A DNA stretch of 64,000 nucleotides from Novosphingobium lentum NBRC 107847 (GTDB lineage: Bacteria > Pseudomonadota > Alphaproteobacteria > Sphingomonadales > Sphingomonadaceae), in the NCBI RefSeq assembly GCF_001590965.1, contig NZ_BCTW01000002.1:1-64000 (forward strand), read 5' to 3'. The notes beneath the pieces are model-generated. The model was not told where the DNA came from and ran no database searches. It saw only the letters and a list, made by a program, of their open reading frames with translations. A program made the translations under genes and the position numbers. The number at the start of each line of letters is the position of its first letter. Position 1 is the stretch's first letter. Below, piece after piece: positions 42,951 through 51,042 of the stretch.

Positions 42951-45076
42951 CCGCCAACCCCCAGCTGCCACAGGATGAACGCGAACTCCTCGGCGGTTTC
43001 ACGCAGGCTTTCGAACCGGCCCGACTTGCCGCCGTGGCCCGCGCCCATGATCGTCTTCAGCAGCAGCTCGTTATCGTCGGTCTTCTGCTCGCGCAGCTTG
43101 GCGACCCATTTCGCCGGCTCCCAGTAGGTCACGCGCGGGTCGTTGAGACCGGCGGTGACCAGCGTCGGCGGATAGGCCTGCGCAGTGACGTTGTCGTACG
43201 GGCTGTAGCTGCGGATCAGCTCGAACGCGGCCTTGTCCTCGATCGGGTTGCCCCATTCGGGCCACTCGCCCGGGGTCAGCGGCAGCGTCTCGTCGAGCAT
43301 CGTCGCCAGCACATCGACGAACGGCACGTGCGCCACCACCGCGCCCCACAGCGCCGGGTCCGAATTCATCACCGCGCCCATCAGCTCGCCGCCCGCCGAT
43401 CCGCCCGCGATGGCGATGCGGCCGGGCGCGGTATAGCCTTGCCCGATCAGCGCATTGGCCGCGTCAACAAAGTCGGTGAAGGTGTTGGTGCGGCGTTCCA
43501 GCTTGCCCGCCTTGTACCACGCGCGCCCCAGGTCATCGCCGCCACGGATATGCGCGATGGCATAGACGAACCCGCGATCGACCAGCGAAAGCCGCGTGGT
43601 CGAGAAGCCCGGCGGGATGGCGATGCCATAGGCGCCGTAGCCGTAAAGGTAGAGCGGGGCCGATCCATCGCGCGGGGTATCCTTGCGCATGACCACGCTG
43701 ACCGGAACCCTGGTGCCGTCGCGCGCGGCGATTTCGAGCCGCTCGGTCACATACAGGCTCTCGTCGTAGCCCGACGGGATCTCCTGCACCTTGAGCGTTT
43801 CGAGCCGCCGGTCGAGCACGTGGTAGTCATAGACTGTAGCCGGGCTGACCATCGATTCGTACGAGAGCCGCAGCTTGTCGACCGCCCATTCGGGATTGTC
43901 GCCAAGGCCCGCGTCATAGCTCGCCTCGGGAAACGCGATCGGCTCGAACCGGTCGGGATCGCCGTACCAGCGCAGCTCGATCTGATCGAGCCCGCCGCGT
44001 CGCCCCTCGACCACGTAGAAGTCGCGGAACAGTTCGAACCCGGTGAGGTAGAACGCGTCGGTGCCTTCGACCAGCGTGGTCCAGTTTGCCGGATCGGCCA
44101 GCGATGCGGTGGCGAGGCGGAAGTTTTCGTGTGTGTCGTTGGCGTGGACATACAGCGTCGTGTCGCCGCCGTGTTCGTCCTCCCAGATGTCGACATCGTA
44201 CTCCACGCCCGGCGCGCGCGGCTTGACCAGGATCGGTTCGGCGAGCGGATCGGCGGTGGGCCCCAGCCGCACTTCGCTGGTCTCGTGGTCGCTCGTGCCG
44301 ATGATCAGCCAGCGCTCGTTGGCCGACAGCGCGGCGCCCACACGGAAGCCTTCGTCGTCCTCATGGTAAAGCTCAACGTCGCTTGAGGTCGGTGTGCCGA
44401 GCCAGTGCAGCCGGGCGTTATCGGTGCGCCATTGCTCGTTGGCGAGGCTGTAAACCAGTCCGGTGTCCTGCTTGACCCAGATCAGGCCCGACAGCGTGCC
44501 GGGGATTTCATCGGGCAGCATTTCGCCGGTGGCGATGATCTTGACCCGCGCGGTGAAGCGTTCCGAGCCGTTGTCATCGACCGACCACGCCAGCATGGTC
44601 CCGTCCGAGGACACGGACATCGCGCCGACGCGGAAATAGTCATGGCCCTCGGCGAGCGCGACTTCGTCGAGGATCAGCTCATCGGCGCTGCCATCATCCG
44701 ATGAACCCACCGGGCGGCGCCACCACTTCTTGTACTCGGCGGCTTCCTCGAACTCGATCCAGTACAGCCAGTCGCCGTCCTTCTGCGGCACCGACTTGTC
44801 GGCTTCCTTGATCCGCCCGCGCATTTCGGTGAACAGCGTATCGACCAGCGGCTTCTGCGCCGCCATGCGCGCCTCGAACCATGCGTTTTCGGCGTTCAGG
44901 TGGGCCAGGATCGCCGGGTCGGTGACCTCGGGATAGCCCGGATCGCGCAGCCACGCGTAATCGTCCGTCACGGTCAGCCCATGGTGCGTGACGCTGGTGG
45001 ACTTCTTTTGAGCGACGGGGGGGGCAGTCGGTGCGACCGGGAGCGATGCAGTGGTGGTAAGAGCCATCGACCGCAT
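42947..45076 (-). CDS. ptrB: Oligopeptidase B (S9 prolyl oligopeptidase family)
   Basis: 709 aa. An N-terminal beta-propeller is followed by an alpha/beta hydrolase. The catalytic Ser is in IAGGSAGGELMGA, Asp in AGLNDPRVTYWEP and His in MGAGHGGKSGR. Oligopeptidase B cleaves after Arg or Lys in short peptides. The first ~25 residues (ASLPVAPTAPPVAQKK) could be a poor signal or just a linker. It is divergent from the aminopeptidase P gene by 42 bases. Confidence 0.92.
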   Translation of the reverse strand: MRSMALTTTASLPVAPTAPPVAQKKSTSVTHHGLTVTDDYAWLRDPGYPEVTDPAILAHLNAENAWFEARMAAQKPLVDTLFTEMRGRIKEADKSVPQKDGDWLYWIEFEEAAEYKKWWRRPVGSSDDGSADELILDEVALAEGHDYFRVGAMSVSSDGTMLAWSVDDNGSERFTARVKIIATGEMLPDEIPGTLSGLIWVKQDTGLVYSLANEQWRTDNARLHWLGTPTSSDVELYHEDDEGFRVGAALSANERWLIIGTSDHETSEVRLGPTADPLAEPILVKPRAPGVEYDVDIWEDEHGGDTTLYVHANDTHENFRLATASLADPANWTTLVEGTDAFYLTGFELFRDFYVVEGRRGGLDQIELRWYGDPDRFEPIAFPEASYDAGLGDNPEWAVDKLRLSYESMVSPATVYDYHVLDRRLETLKVQEIPSGYDESLYVTERLEIAARDGTRVPVSVVMRKDTPRDGSAPLYLYGYGAYGIAIPPGFSTTRLSLVDRGFVYAIAHIRGGDDLGRAWYKAGKLERRTNTFTDFVDAANALIGQGYTAPGRIAIAGGSAGGELMGAVMNSDPALWGAVVAHVPFVDVLATMLDETLPLTPGEWPEWGNPIEDKAAFELIRSYSPYDNVTAQAYPPTLVTAGLNDPRVTYWEPAKWVAKLREQKTDDNELLLKTIMGAGHGGKSGRFESLRETAEEFAFILWQLGVGG

Positions 45077-45118
45077 CTATGATCCCACCATGGCACCCGC
45101 AACCCGGAACCCGCAATC

Positions 45119-46939
45119 ATGCTGATGAACACCCACGAAGCGCGGCTCGATGCCTTGCGCAAGGAACTCACCCGACAGGGCCTCGACGGCTTCGTCGTCC
45201 CCATCTCCGACGAACACATGAGCGAATACGTCGGCGGCTATGCGCAACGGCTGGCGTGGCTGACCGGCTTTGGCGGATCGGCGGGCACCGCCGTGGTGCT
45301 GAAGGACGCCAACGCCAGCCCCGGCGCGGCGATGTTCGTCGATGGGCGCTACACGCTACAGGTCCGCGATCAGGTCGATGGGCGGCTTTACGCCTACGAA
45401 TCGGTGCCGCAGACCAGCATCGCCAAATGGTTGGGCGACCATGCCCCCGACGGCGCGCGGATCGGTTACGACGCGTGGCTGCACTCCAAGGGCTGGGCGC
45501 AAGGCGTTGCCGCCGCGCTGAGGGCCAAGGGCGGCGAGCTTGTCGCGGTTGAGGCCAACCCGGTCGATGCGGTGTGGCAGGATCGCCCGATGCCCTCCAC
45601 CGCGCCCGCCGTGGTCCATGCCGACGAACACGCCGGCGCCTCCAGCCAGCAGAAGCGTGGCGACGTGGGCGAATGGCTCGCCGCCGAAAAGCTCGACGCG
45701 GCGGTGATCTCGGCGCTCGATTCGGTGGCGTGGCTGCTCAACATCCGCGGCGCCGATGTCGATCGCACGCCGGTTGCGCTGTCCTATGTCATCGCCAATG
45801 CCGATGGCACCGCCGACTTGTTCATCGCGGAGGAGAAAGTGACCCCGGGCTTGCGCGCGCACCTTGGCAACGCGGTGCGCATCCACCCGCGCGAGGCGTT
45901 CGTGCCCGGACTGCAGGCGCTGGCGGGCAAGCGCATCGCGGTCGATCCCGATCGCGCGGTGGCGGCGATATTTGCCGCGCTGGAAGGTGCGGGCGCGGTC
46001 ACGGTGCCGTTGCGCGATCCCACCGTACTGCCCAAGGCGCTGAAGAACCCGGTCGAGCAGGCCGGCCACCGCGCCGCGCAGGCGCGCGACGGGGCGGCCG
46101 TCTCGCGCTTCCTGCGCTGGCTGGGCGAAACCGCTCCGAACGGCACCCAGACCGAACTCAGCGCCGCCGCCCGGCTGATGGGCGAGCGTGAGAAGGGCGG
46201 ACGCTTGCGCGACCTGTCGTTCGACACGATCTCGGGCGCGGGGCCCAACGCGGCGATCCCGCACTATCGCGTGGACGAGGACAGCAACCTGCCGATCGCG
46301 CCGAACAGCGTCTACCTCGTCGATTCGGGCGGGCAGTACGCCGATGGCACCACCGACATCACGCGCACCGTGTGGATCGGCCCCGGTGCGCCGCCCGCCG
46401 AAGTGCAGGACCGCTTTACCCGCGTGCTCAAGGGCCACATCGCGCTGGCGCTGGCCGTGTTTCCGAAGGGCACCACCGGCAGCCAGCTCGACAGCTTTGC
46501 GCGCCAATTCCTGTGGTCCGCCGGGCTCGATTACGCGCATGGCACCGGCCACGGCGTGGGCAGCTTCCTGTCGGTCCACGAAGGCCCGCAGCGCATCGCC
46601 AAATCGGCGGGCGGGCAGGCGGGCACCGAGCAGGAGCTGATGGCCGGCATGATCCTGTCGAACGAGCCGGGCTATTACAAGGCGGGCGCATACGGCATCC
46701 GCATCGAGAATCTGGTGCTGGTCGAACCGCGCGCAATCGCGGGCGCGGAGGGCGAGTTCTTCGGCTTCGAAACGCTCACCAACGTACCGATCGACCGCAA
46801 CCTGGTGGCGCTCGACCTGCTCACCCAGCCCGAGTGTGACTGGTGGAATGCCTACCATGCGCGGGTGCGCGAAATCCTCGAGCCGCAGCTGGAAGGCGCC
46901 GACAGGGCGTGGCTGCTGGCGCAATGCGCGCCCTTGTAG
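45119..46939 (+). CDS. Xaa-Pro aminopeptidase (M24B)
   Basis: 606 aa, the long three-domain form. Two creatinase-like N-terminal domains precede a pita-bread catalytic domain. Metal ligands lie in VDSGGQYADGTTDITRT, HGTGHGVGSFLSVHEGP and SNEPGYYKAGAYGIRIENL. It removes an N-terminal residue before proline. No signal peptide. Its neighbour encodes another peptidase, suggesting shared peptide use. Confidence 0.93.
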   Translation: MLMNTHEARLDALRKELTRQGLDGFVVPISDEHMSEYVGGYAQRLAWLTGFGGSAGTAVVLKDANASPGAAMFVDGRYTLQVRDQVDGRLYAYESVPQTSIAKWLGDHAPDGARIGYDAWLHSKGWAQGVAAALRAKGGELVAVEANPVDAVWQDRPMPSTAPAVVHADEHAGASSQQKRGDVGEWLAAEKLDAAVISALDSVAWLLNIRGADVDRTPVALSYVIANADGTADLFIAEEKVTPGLRAHLGNAVRIHPREAFVPGLQALAGKRIAVDPDRAVAAIFAALEGAGAVTVPLRDPTVLPKALKNPVEQAGHRAAQARDGAAVSRFLRWLGETAPNGTQTELSAAARLMGEREKGGRLRDLSFDTISGAGPNAAIPHYRVDEDSNLPIAPNSVYLVDSGGQYADGTTDITRTVWIGPGAPPAEVQDRFTRVLKGHIALALAVFPKGTTGSQLDSFARQFLWSAGLDYAHGTGHGVGSFLSVHEGPQRIAKSAGGQAGTEQELMAGMILSNEPGYYKAGAYGIRIENLVLVEPRAIAGAEGEFFGFETLTNVPIDRNLVALDLLTQPECDWWNAYHARVREILEPQLEGADRAWLLAQCAPL

Positions 46940-46990
46940 CACCACCGTTGTTCCTGTAATGTTCCAACTCACGAGTCGAAGGGAAAGACC

Positions 46991-47383
46991 ATGATCGGTT
47001 ACGTTACGCTGGGCACCAGCGACCTGCCCCGCGCCGCGAAGTTCTATGACGCCATCGCGGCCGAGATGGGCACGGCGCGGATGATGGACTATCCCACCTC
47101 GATCGCGTGGGGCACGCCCGGCGGCGGCGCGGGCATCGGCCTGACCAAGCCGTTCGACGGACAGCCCGCCAGCGTGGGCAACGGGGTGATGGTGGCGCTG
47201 GAAGCCAGTGACAAGGCGCAGGTCCACCGGCTCTACGACATCGCCATGGCGAACGGCGGCAGCGACGAAGGCGCGCCCGGCCCGCGCGGCGAGGCGGACG
47301 AGAATGGCATGGGGTTTTACGCTGCATACTTCCGCGACCCCGATGGCAACAAGCTCAATGCCTTTGTGATGGGGCCTTTGTGA
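46991..47383 (+). CDS. VOC-family (glyoxalase-like) protein
   Basis: 130 aa single VOC fold: GYVTLGTSDLPRAAKFYDAI at the start and FRDPDGNKLNAF at the end. The metal ligands of true glyoxalase I are not all evident, so the reaction is unknown. AAGGGAAAG precedes the ATG. It is 51 bases after the aminopeptidase gene and directly followed by a cupin gene. Confidence 0.85.
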   Translation: MIGYVTLGTSDLPRAAKFYDAIAAEMGTARMMDYPTSIAWGTPGGGAGIGLTKPFDGQPASVGNGVMVALEASDKAQVHRLYDIAMANGGSDEGAPGPRGEADENGMGFYAAYFRDPDGNKLNAFVMGPL

Positions 47384-47410
47384 TGGGGCCTGTGTGAAGA
47401 GGTGACCGCA

Positions 47411-47806
47411 ATGACCGTGCATTCGCTCGAAACCCACCCGATCCATCTCGGCCTTGGCGCCAAGGCGGTGGCGGAACCGGCATTCACCGGCATGGAATGG
47501 TATGGCGGCTACATCGATCGCCACGGGGTCGATGGTGCGGAAGGCCGCCTGGTCGGCATGCACACGTTTACCGAGGACTGGGACAGCTGGGAAATGCACC
47601 CGTCGGGCGACGAGGTCGTGCTGTGCCTGAGCGGGCGGATGGTGCTCCACCAGGAACACGCCGACGGCACCACCGCCACGGTCGCGATCGGGCCGGGCGA
47701 ATATGCGATCAACCCGCCGGGTACGTGGCACACGGCCGACATCGCGGGCGAAACCAACGGGCTGTTCATCACCGCAGGCATGGGCACGCAGCATCGCCCG
47801 CGCTGA
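47411..47806 (+). CDS. Cupin-domain protein
   Basis: 131 aa. Cupin motif 1 is EMHPSGDEVVLCLSGRM, motif 2 includes GPGEYAINPPGTWHTAD. His, Glu and His could bind one metal. GAAGAGGTG precedes ATG 47411. It is close behind the VOC gene, possibly the same transcript. The substrate is unknown. Confidence 0.83.
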   Translation: MTVHSLETHPIHLGLGAKAVAEPAFTGMEWYGGYIDRHGVDGAEGRLVGMHTFTEDWDSWEMHPSGDEVVLCLSGRMVLHQEHADGTTATVAIGPGEYAINPPGTWHTADIAGETNGLFITAGMGTQHRPR

Positions 47807-47990
47807 CTGCGTCGGCTCGCCGCGACAAATTAAGACAAAGATCCGGCCAGCCGACATACTCGCGCGACAACCTGATCCTATATGCGTGTGCAGAAGCCGC
47901 GGCGCGTGACTTCCCCCGGCAAGGGTATTCCCCCCGTCCCTTGCATCCACGCGGCCGCGGCTTCATCCTGTGTATCTGGAGAGTCCTGCC

Positions 47991-48662
47991 ATGAAGAAGA
48001 TCACTCTGGCCCTGTCGGTTGCCGCGCTCGCGCTCGGCGCCGGGGCCGTTTATGCCGCGCCCGCGATGATGGGCGACGGCACCGTCACCTGGGCCGAAGC
48101 CAAGGCCAAGTCCGACGCCATGTTCGACAAGCTCGACGTCAACCACGACGGCGTGATCAACCAGGCCGACCGCGACGCCACGATGGGCGAAATGTTCGAC
48201 AAGATCGACACCGACCACAACGGCGCAATCTCACGCGACGAGTTCATGGCGATGCACCGCGGCATGGGCGAGCATGGTATGGGCGAACATGGCGGGGGCG
48301 GTCACGAAATGGGCGATGCAGACGGCGACCAAGCCGGCATGGGCGGCATGCACGGCGATCGCCACGGCGGTCACGGCAAGGGCCATGGCGGTCATGGCAT
48401 GGGCGGACGCGGTATGGGCATGATGATGCTGCACATGGCCGATGCCAACCACGACGGTCAGGTCACCCGCGCCGAGTACGATGTGGCGGTCAAGACGATG
48501 TTCGATCGCGCCGACACCAACCACGACGGCAAGGTCACCCGCGAGGAGCGCGAAGCCGCGCACGCCGCGATGCAGCAGCGCATGGACCAGCGTCGCGGTG
48601 CCGCCGATGGCGACGACATGGCGCCCCCGCCCCCGCCTTCATCTGAACCCTCGGGCAACTGA
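47991..48662 (+). CDS. Exported EF-hand protein with His/Gly/Met-rich middle
   Basis: 223 aa. A signal peptide (1-22, ending VYAAP) leads to two EF-hands (DVNHDGVINQAD, DTDHNGAISRDE), then about 60 residues rich in His, Gly and Met, and two more EF-hands (DANHDGQVTRAE, DTNHDGKVTREE). Four loops with Asp/Asn ligands suggest calcium binding, and the His/Met tract suggests transition-metal binding; both are from composition. It is followed 3 bases later by a response regulator and its kinase, so it may be the target or a co-sensor of that system. Confidence 0.82.
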   Translation: MKKITLALSVAALALGAGAVYAAPAMMGDGTVTWAEAKAKSDAMFDKLDVNHDGVINQADRDATMGEMFDKIDTDHNGAISRDEFMAMHRGMGEHGMGEHGGGGHEMGDADGDQAGMGGMHGDRHGGHGKGHGGHGMGGRGMGMMMLHMADANHDGQVTRAEYDVAVKTMFDRADTNHDGKVTREEREAAHAAMQQRMDQRRGAADGDDMAPPPPPSSEPSGN

Positions 48663-48665
48663 CGC

Positions 48666-49412
48666 ATGGCGACGGAACGCAGCCCCGAACCGTCGCAACT
48701 GCGGGTCCTGCTCGTCGATGACGAGCCGGCCCTGCGCGAGCCCTTGGCGGACTATCTGGTCCGCCAGGGGTTTGCCGTAACGCAGGCCGCCACCGCCGCC
48801 GAGGCGCGCAGCCGGCTGACCGAGGCCGGGTTCGACCTTGCGCTGCTCGACATCATGATGCCGGGCGAGGACGGACTGTCGCTGTGCCGCCACCTGGTCG
48901 AGGCGCGGCAACTGCCGGTGATTTTCCTGACCGCGCGCGGCGAAGCGACCGACCGCATCGTCGGCCTCGAAATCGGTGCCGACGATTACGTGGTCAAGCC
49001 GTTCGACCCGCGCGAACTGGTTGCGCGCATCCGCAGCGTGCTCCGCCGGGCGGGGCGCCAGCCGAGCGATCCCGACGACGCCATCGTATATGAATTCGAA
49101 GGCTGGAAACTCGATCCGCTCAAGCGCCGGCTGAGCGACCACGAGGGCGCGGTCGTGGCGATTTCGTCCGCCGAGTTTCGCCTGCTGATGGCGCTGCTCG
49201 ACCATCCGCGCCAGGTGCTCGACCGCGACCGCCTGCTCGATATGGTGCAGGGCCGCGAGGCGCACCTGTTCGACCGCGCGATCGACAACCAGATCAGCCG
49301 CCTGCGCCGCAAGATCGAGGTCGACAGCCGCAACCCGCAGCTGATCCAGACGGTGTGGGGCGGCGGCTACATGCTCGCCGCCGAAGTGCGCAAACTGGCC
49401 GTCACCGGCTGA
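48666..49412 (+). CDS. OmpR/PhoB-family response regulator
   Basis: 248 aa. Receiver at about 14-125 (VLLVDDEPALREPL, phospho-site in LALLDIMMPGEDG, FLTARGE, VVKPFDPRELV) and a C-terminal winged helix at about 145-240 (SSAEFRLLMALLDHP, QTVWGGGYML). It sits between the EF-hand gene and its kinase; the stop overlaps the kinase start (TGATG). Confidence 0.93.
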   Translation: MATERSPEPSQLRVLLVDDEPALREPLADYLVRQGFAVTQAATAAEARSRLTEAGFDLALLDIMMPGEDGLSLCRHLVEARQLPVIFLTARGEATDRIVGLEIGADDYVVKPFDPRELVARIRSVLRRAGRQPSDPDDAIVYEFEGWKLDPLKRRLSDHEGAVVAISSAEFRLLMALLDHPRQVLDRDRLLDMVQGREAHLFDRAIDNQISRLRRKIEVDSRNPQLIQTVWGGGYMLAAEVRKLAVTG

Positions 49413-50938
49413 TGGCGCAACCACCGACGGTGCCCGGCGCCAGTCCCCCTGCCGGATCCCGCCCGCGCTTCTGGCCGCGCAGCCTGCAGGGGCAGATTCT
49501 GCTGGCGATCGCGCTGGCGCTGCTGGTGGCGCAAGGGCTGTCCGCCGCGCTGATCTGGCGCGCGCAGCACGAGCGGCGCGAGGCCGCGCTGGTCAGTTCC
49601 GCCGCGTTCCGCCTGCTCGGCGGCGACAAGCCGGATGGCGACGGGCCCAATCCGGATCGGCCCAATTCGGATCGGCCGGATTCTGATCGCGACGCGCAAC
49701 CGGCACCGGCCGCCGACGCGCCCCCACCACCCCCGCATGCGGGGGTACGCGACGACGATCGCCCACGCTTCATGCGCGTGCAGATCGAGCCGGTATCGCC
49801 TGCGCAACCCGGCGAACGCCACCTTTCGGGCGTGGAAGCCGCACTGGCACAAGTGCTGGCCGACCAGGGCGTGCGCGCAGGTGCGGTCGTGGTGGTCGAA
49901 CGCGCGCCGCTCGCCGACCGTTTCGCGCGCGCCTGGATCGCGCGCCACCACCGGCGGCTGGTCGGCGTGGACCACCCGATGCCCGATCGCGTGGTGATAG
50001 CGGGCTACCAGCGCACGGACGGCCAATGGGTGTCGGCGCGGGTGTTCGCGCCGGGCGGCGAGCGCCAGTTCTTCCGCTCGCTGCTGCTGCAGACGCTGCT
50101 TCTTTATGCCGTGCTGTTCGGCGCGGTCGCGCTGATCCTGCGCCACATCGCGCGGCCGCTGGCGGCGCTGACCGTGCGCGTCGAGCAGTTCGCGCGCGCG
50201 CGCAATGCCGATGGCCAGCTCGAACCGACCGGCCCCGACGACATCCGCCGCCTAATCACCGCGCACAACGCGATGGAAGGGCGCATCGCCGCGCTGCTCG
50301 ATGAAAAGGACGTGATGCTCGGCGCGATCGGCCACGACCTGAAGACGCCGTTGGCCGCGCTGCGGGTACGGATCGAGGCGGTCGACGACGATGCCGAGCG
50401 CGGCAAGATGGCCGCCGGGATCGAGGACATCAACCGCTCGCTCGACGACATCCTCAGCCTTGCCCGCGTCGGCCGCCCGTCCGATCCGCTCGAAACGACC
50501 GAGCTGTCGGCGCTGGTCGGCGCGGTGGTCGAGGAGTTCGAGGACATGGGCGAGGACGTGACGCTGGGCGATACCCAGCGCATCGTCCTGCCGCTGCGCG
50601 CGACATGGCTGCGCCGCGCGATGCGCAACCTGGTGTCCAATGCGCTGCGTTATGGCCAGCGCGCGCGGGTAACCCTGCAGCGCGAAGGCAAAGCGGCGGT
50701 GCTGCGGATCGAAGATGACGGTCCCGGCATTCCCGAGGCGGACGTCGCGCGGATGCTGGAACCGTTCACGCGGATGGAGCCGTCGCGCAACAGCGTGACC
50801 GGCGGATCGGGCCTGGGCCTGACGCTGGCGCGCGCGATCGCCGAACAGCACGGCGGCAGCCTGCAGCTTGCCAACCGCCGCAACGCCGACGGCAGCGTCG
50901 CGGGGCTGGTGGCGACGCTGCGGTTGCCGTTGAATTAA
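49412..50938 (+). CDS. Envelope sensor histidine kinase
   Basis: 508 aa. A membrane segment at about 25-50 is followed by a periplasmic part of about 160 residues, which starts with an Asp/Pro/Arg repeat (DGPNPDRPNSDRPDSDRD) and a Pro run. A second membrane segment lies near 220-245, then HAMP, the H-box MLGAIGHDLKTPLAALRVR, and N/G boxes (MRNLVSNALRYG, GGSGLGLTLARAI). It should phosphorylate the OmpR-type regulator whose gene it overlaps. The acidic loop and the EF-hand partner suggest a cation signal, but this is inferred. Confidence 0.9.
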   Translation: MAQPPTVPGASPPAGSRPRFWPRSLQGQILLAIALALLVAQGLSAALIWRAQHERREAALVSSAAFRLLGGDKPDGDGPNPDRPNSDRPDSDRDAQPAPAADAPPPPPHAGVRDDDRPRFMRVQIEPVSPAQPGERHLSGVEAALAQVLADQGVRAGAVVVVERAPLADRFARAWIARHHRRLVGVDHPMPDRVVIAGYQRTDGQWVSARVFAPGGERQFFRSLLLQTLLLYAVLFGAVALILRHIARPLAALTVRVEQFARARNADGQLEPTGPDDIRRLITAHNAMEGRIAALLDEKDVMLGAIGHDLKTPLAALRVRIEAVDDDAERGKMAAGIEDINRSLDDILSLARVGRPSDPLETTELSALVGAVVEEFEDMGEDVTLGDTQRIVLPLRATWLRRAMRNLVSNALRYGQRARVTLQREGKAAVLRIEDDGPGIPEADVARMLEPFTRMEPSRNSVTGGSGLGLTLARAIAEQHGGSLQLANRRNADGSVAGLVATLRLPLN

Positions 50939-50951
50939 TGCAGTTGTGATG

Positions 50952-51026
50952 CCCCGCGAAGGCGGGGTACTTATAGTGTGTGAACACTGTTCGCTTGAGC
51001 GCCTGAGGTCCCCGCCTTCGCGGGGA
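50952..51026. repeat. REP-like inverted pair (CCCCGCGAAGGCGGGG class)
   Basis: CCCCGCGAAGGCGGGG (50952-50967) and TCCCCGCCTTCGCGGGGA (51009-51026). Each is itself palindromic and the two are inverted relative to each other. They lie between the convergent kinase and aminopeptidase genes and may serve as a terminator. Confidence 0.75.
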
Positions 51027-51042
51027 CGCACATTCCCCTCTT

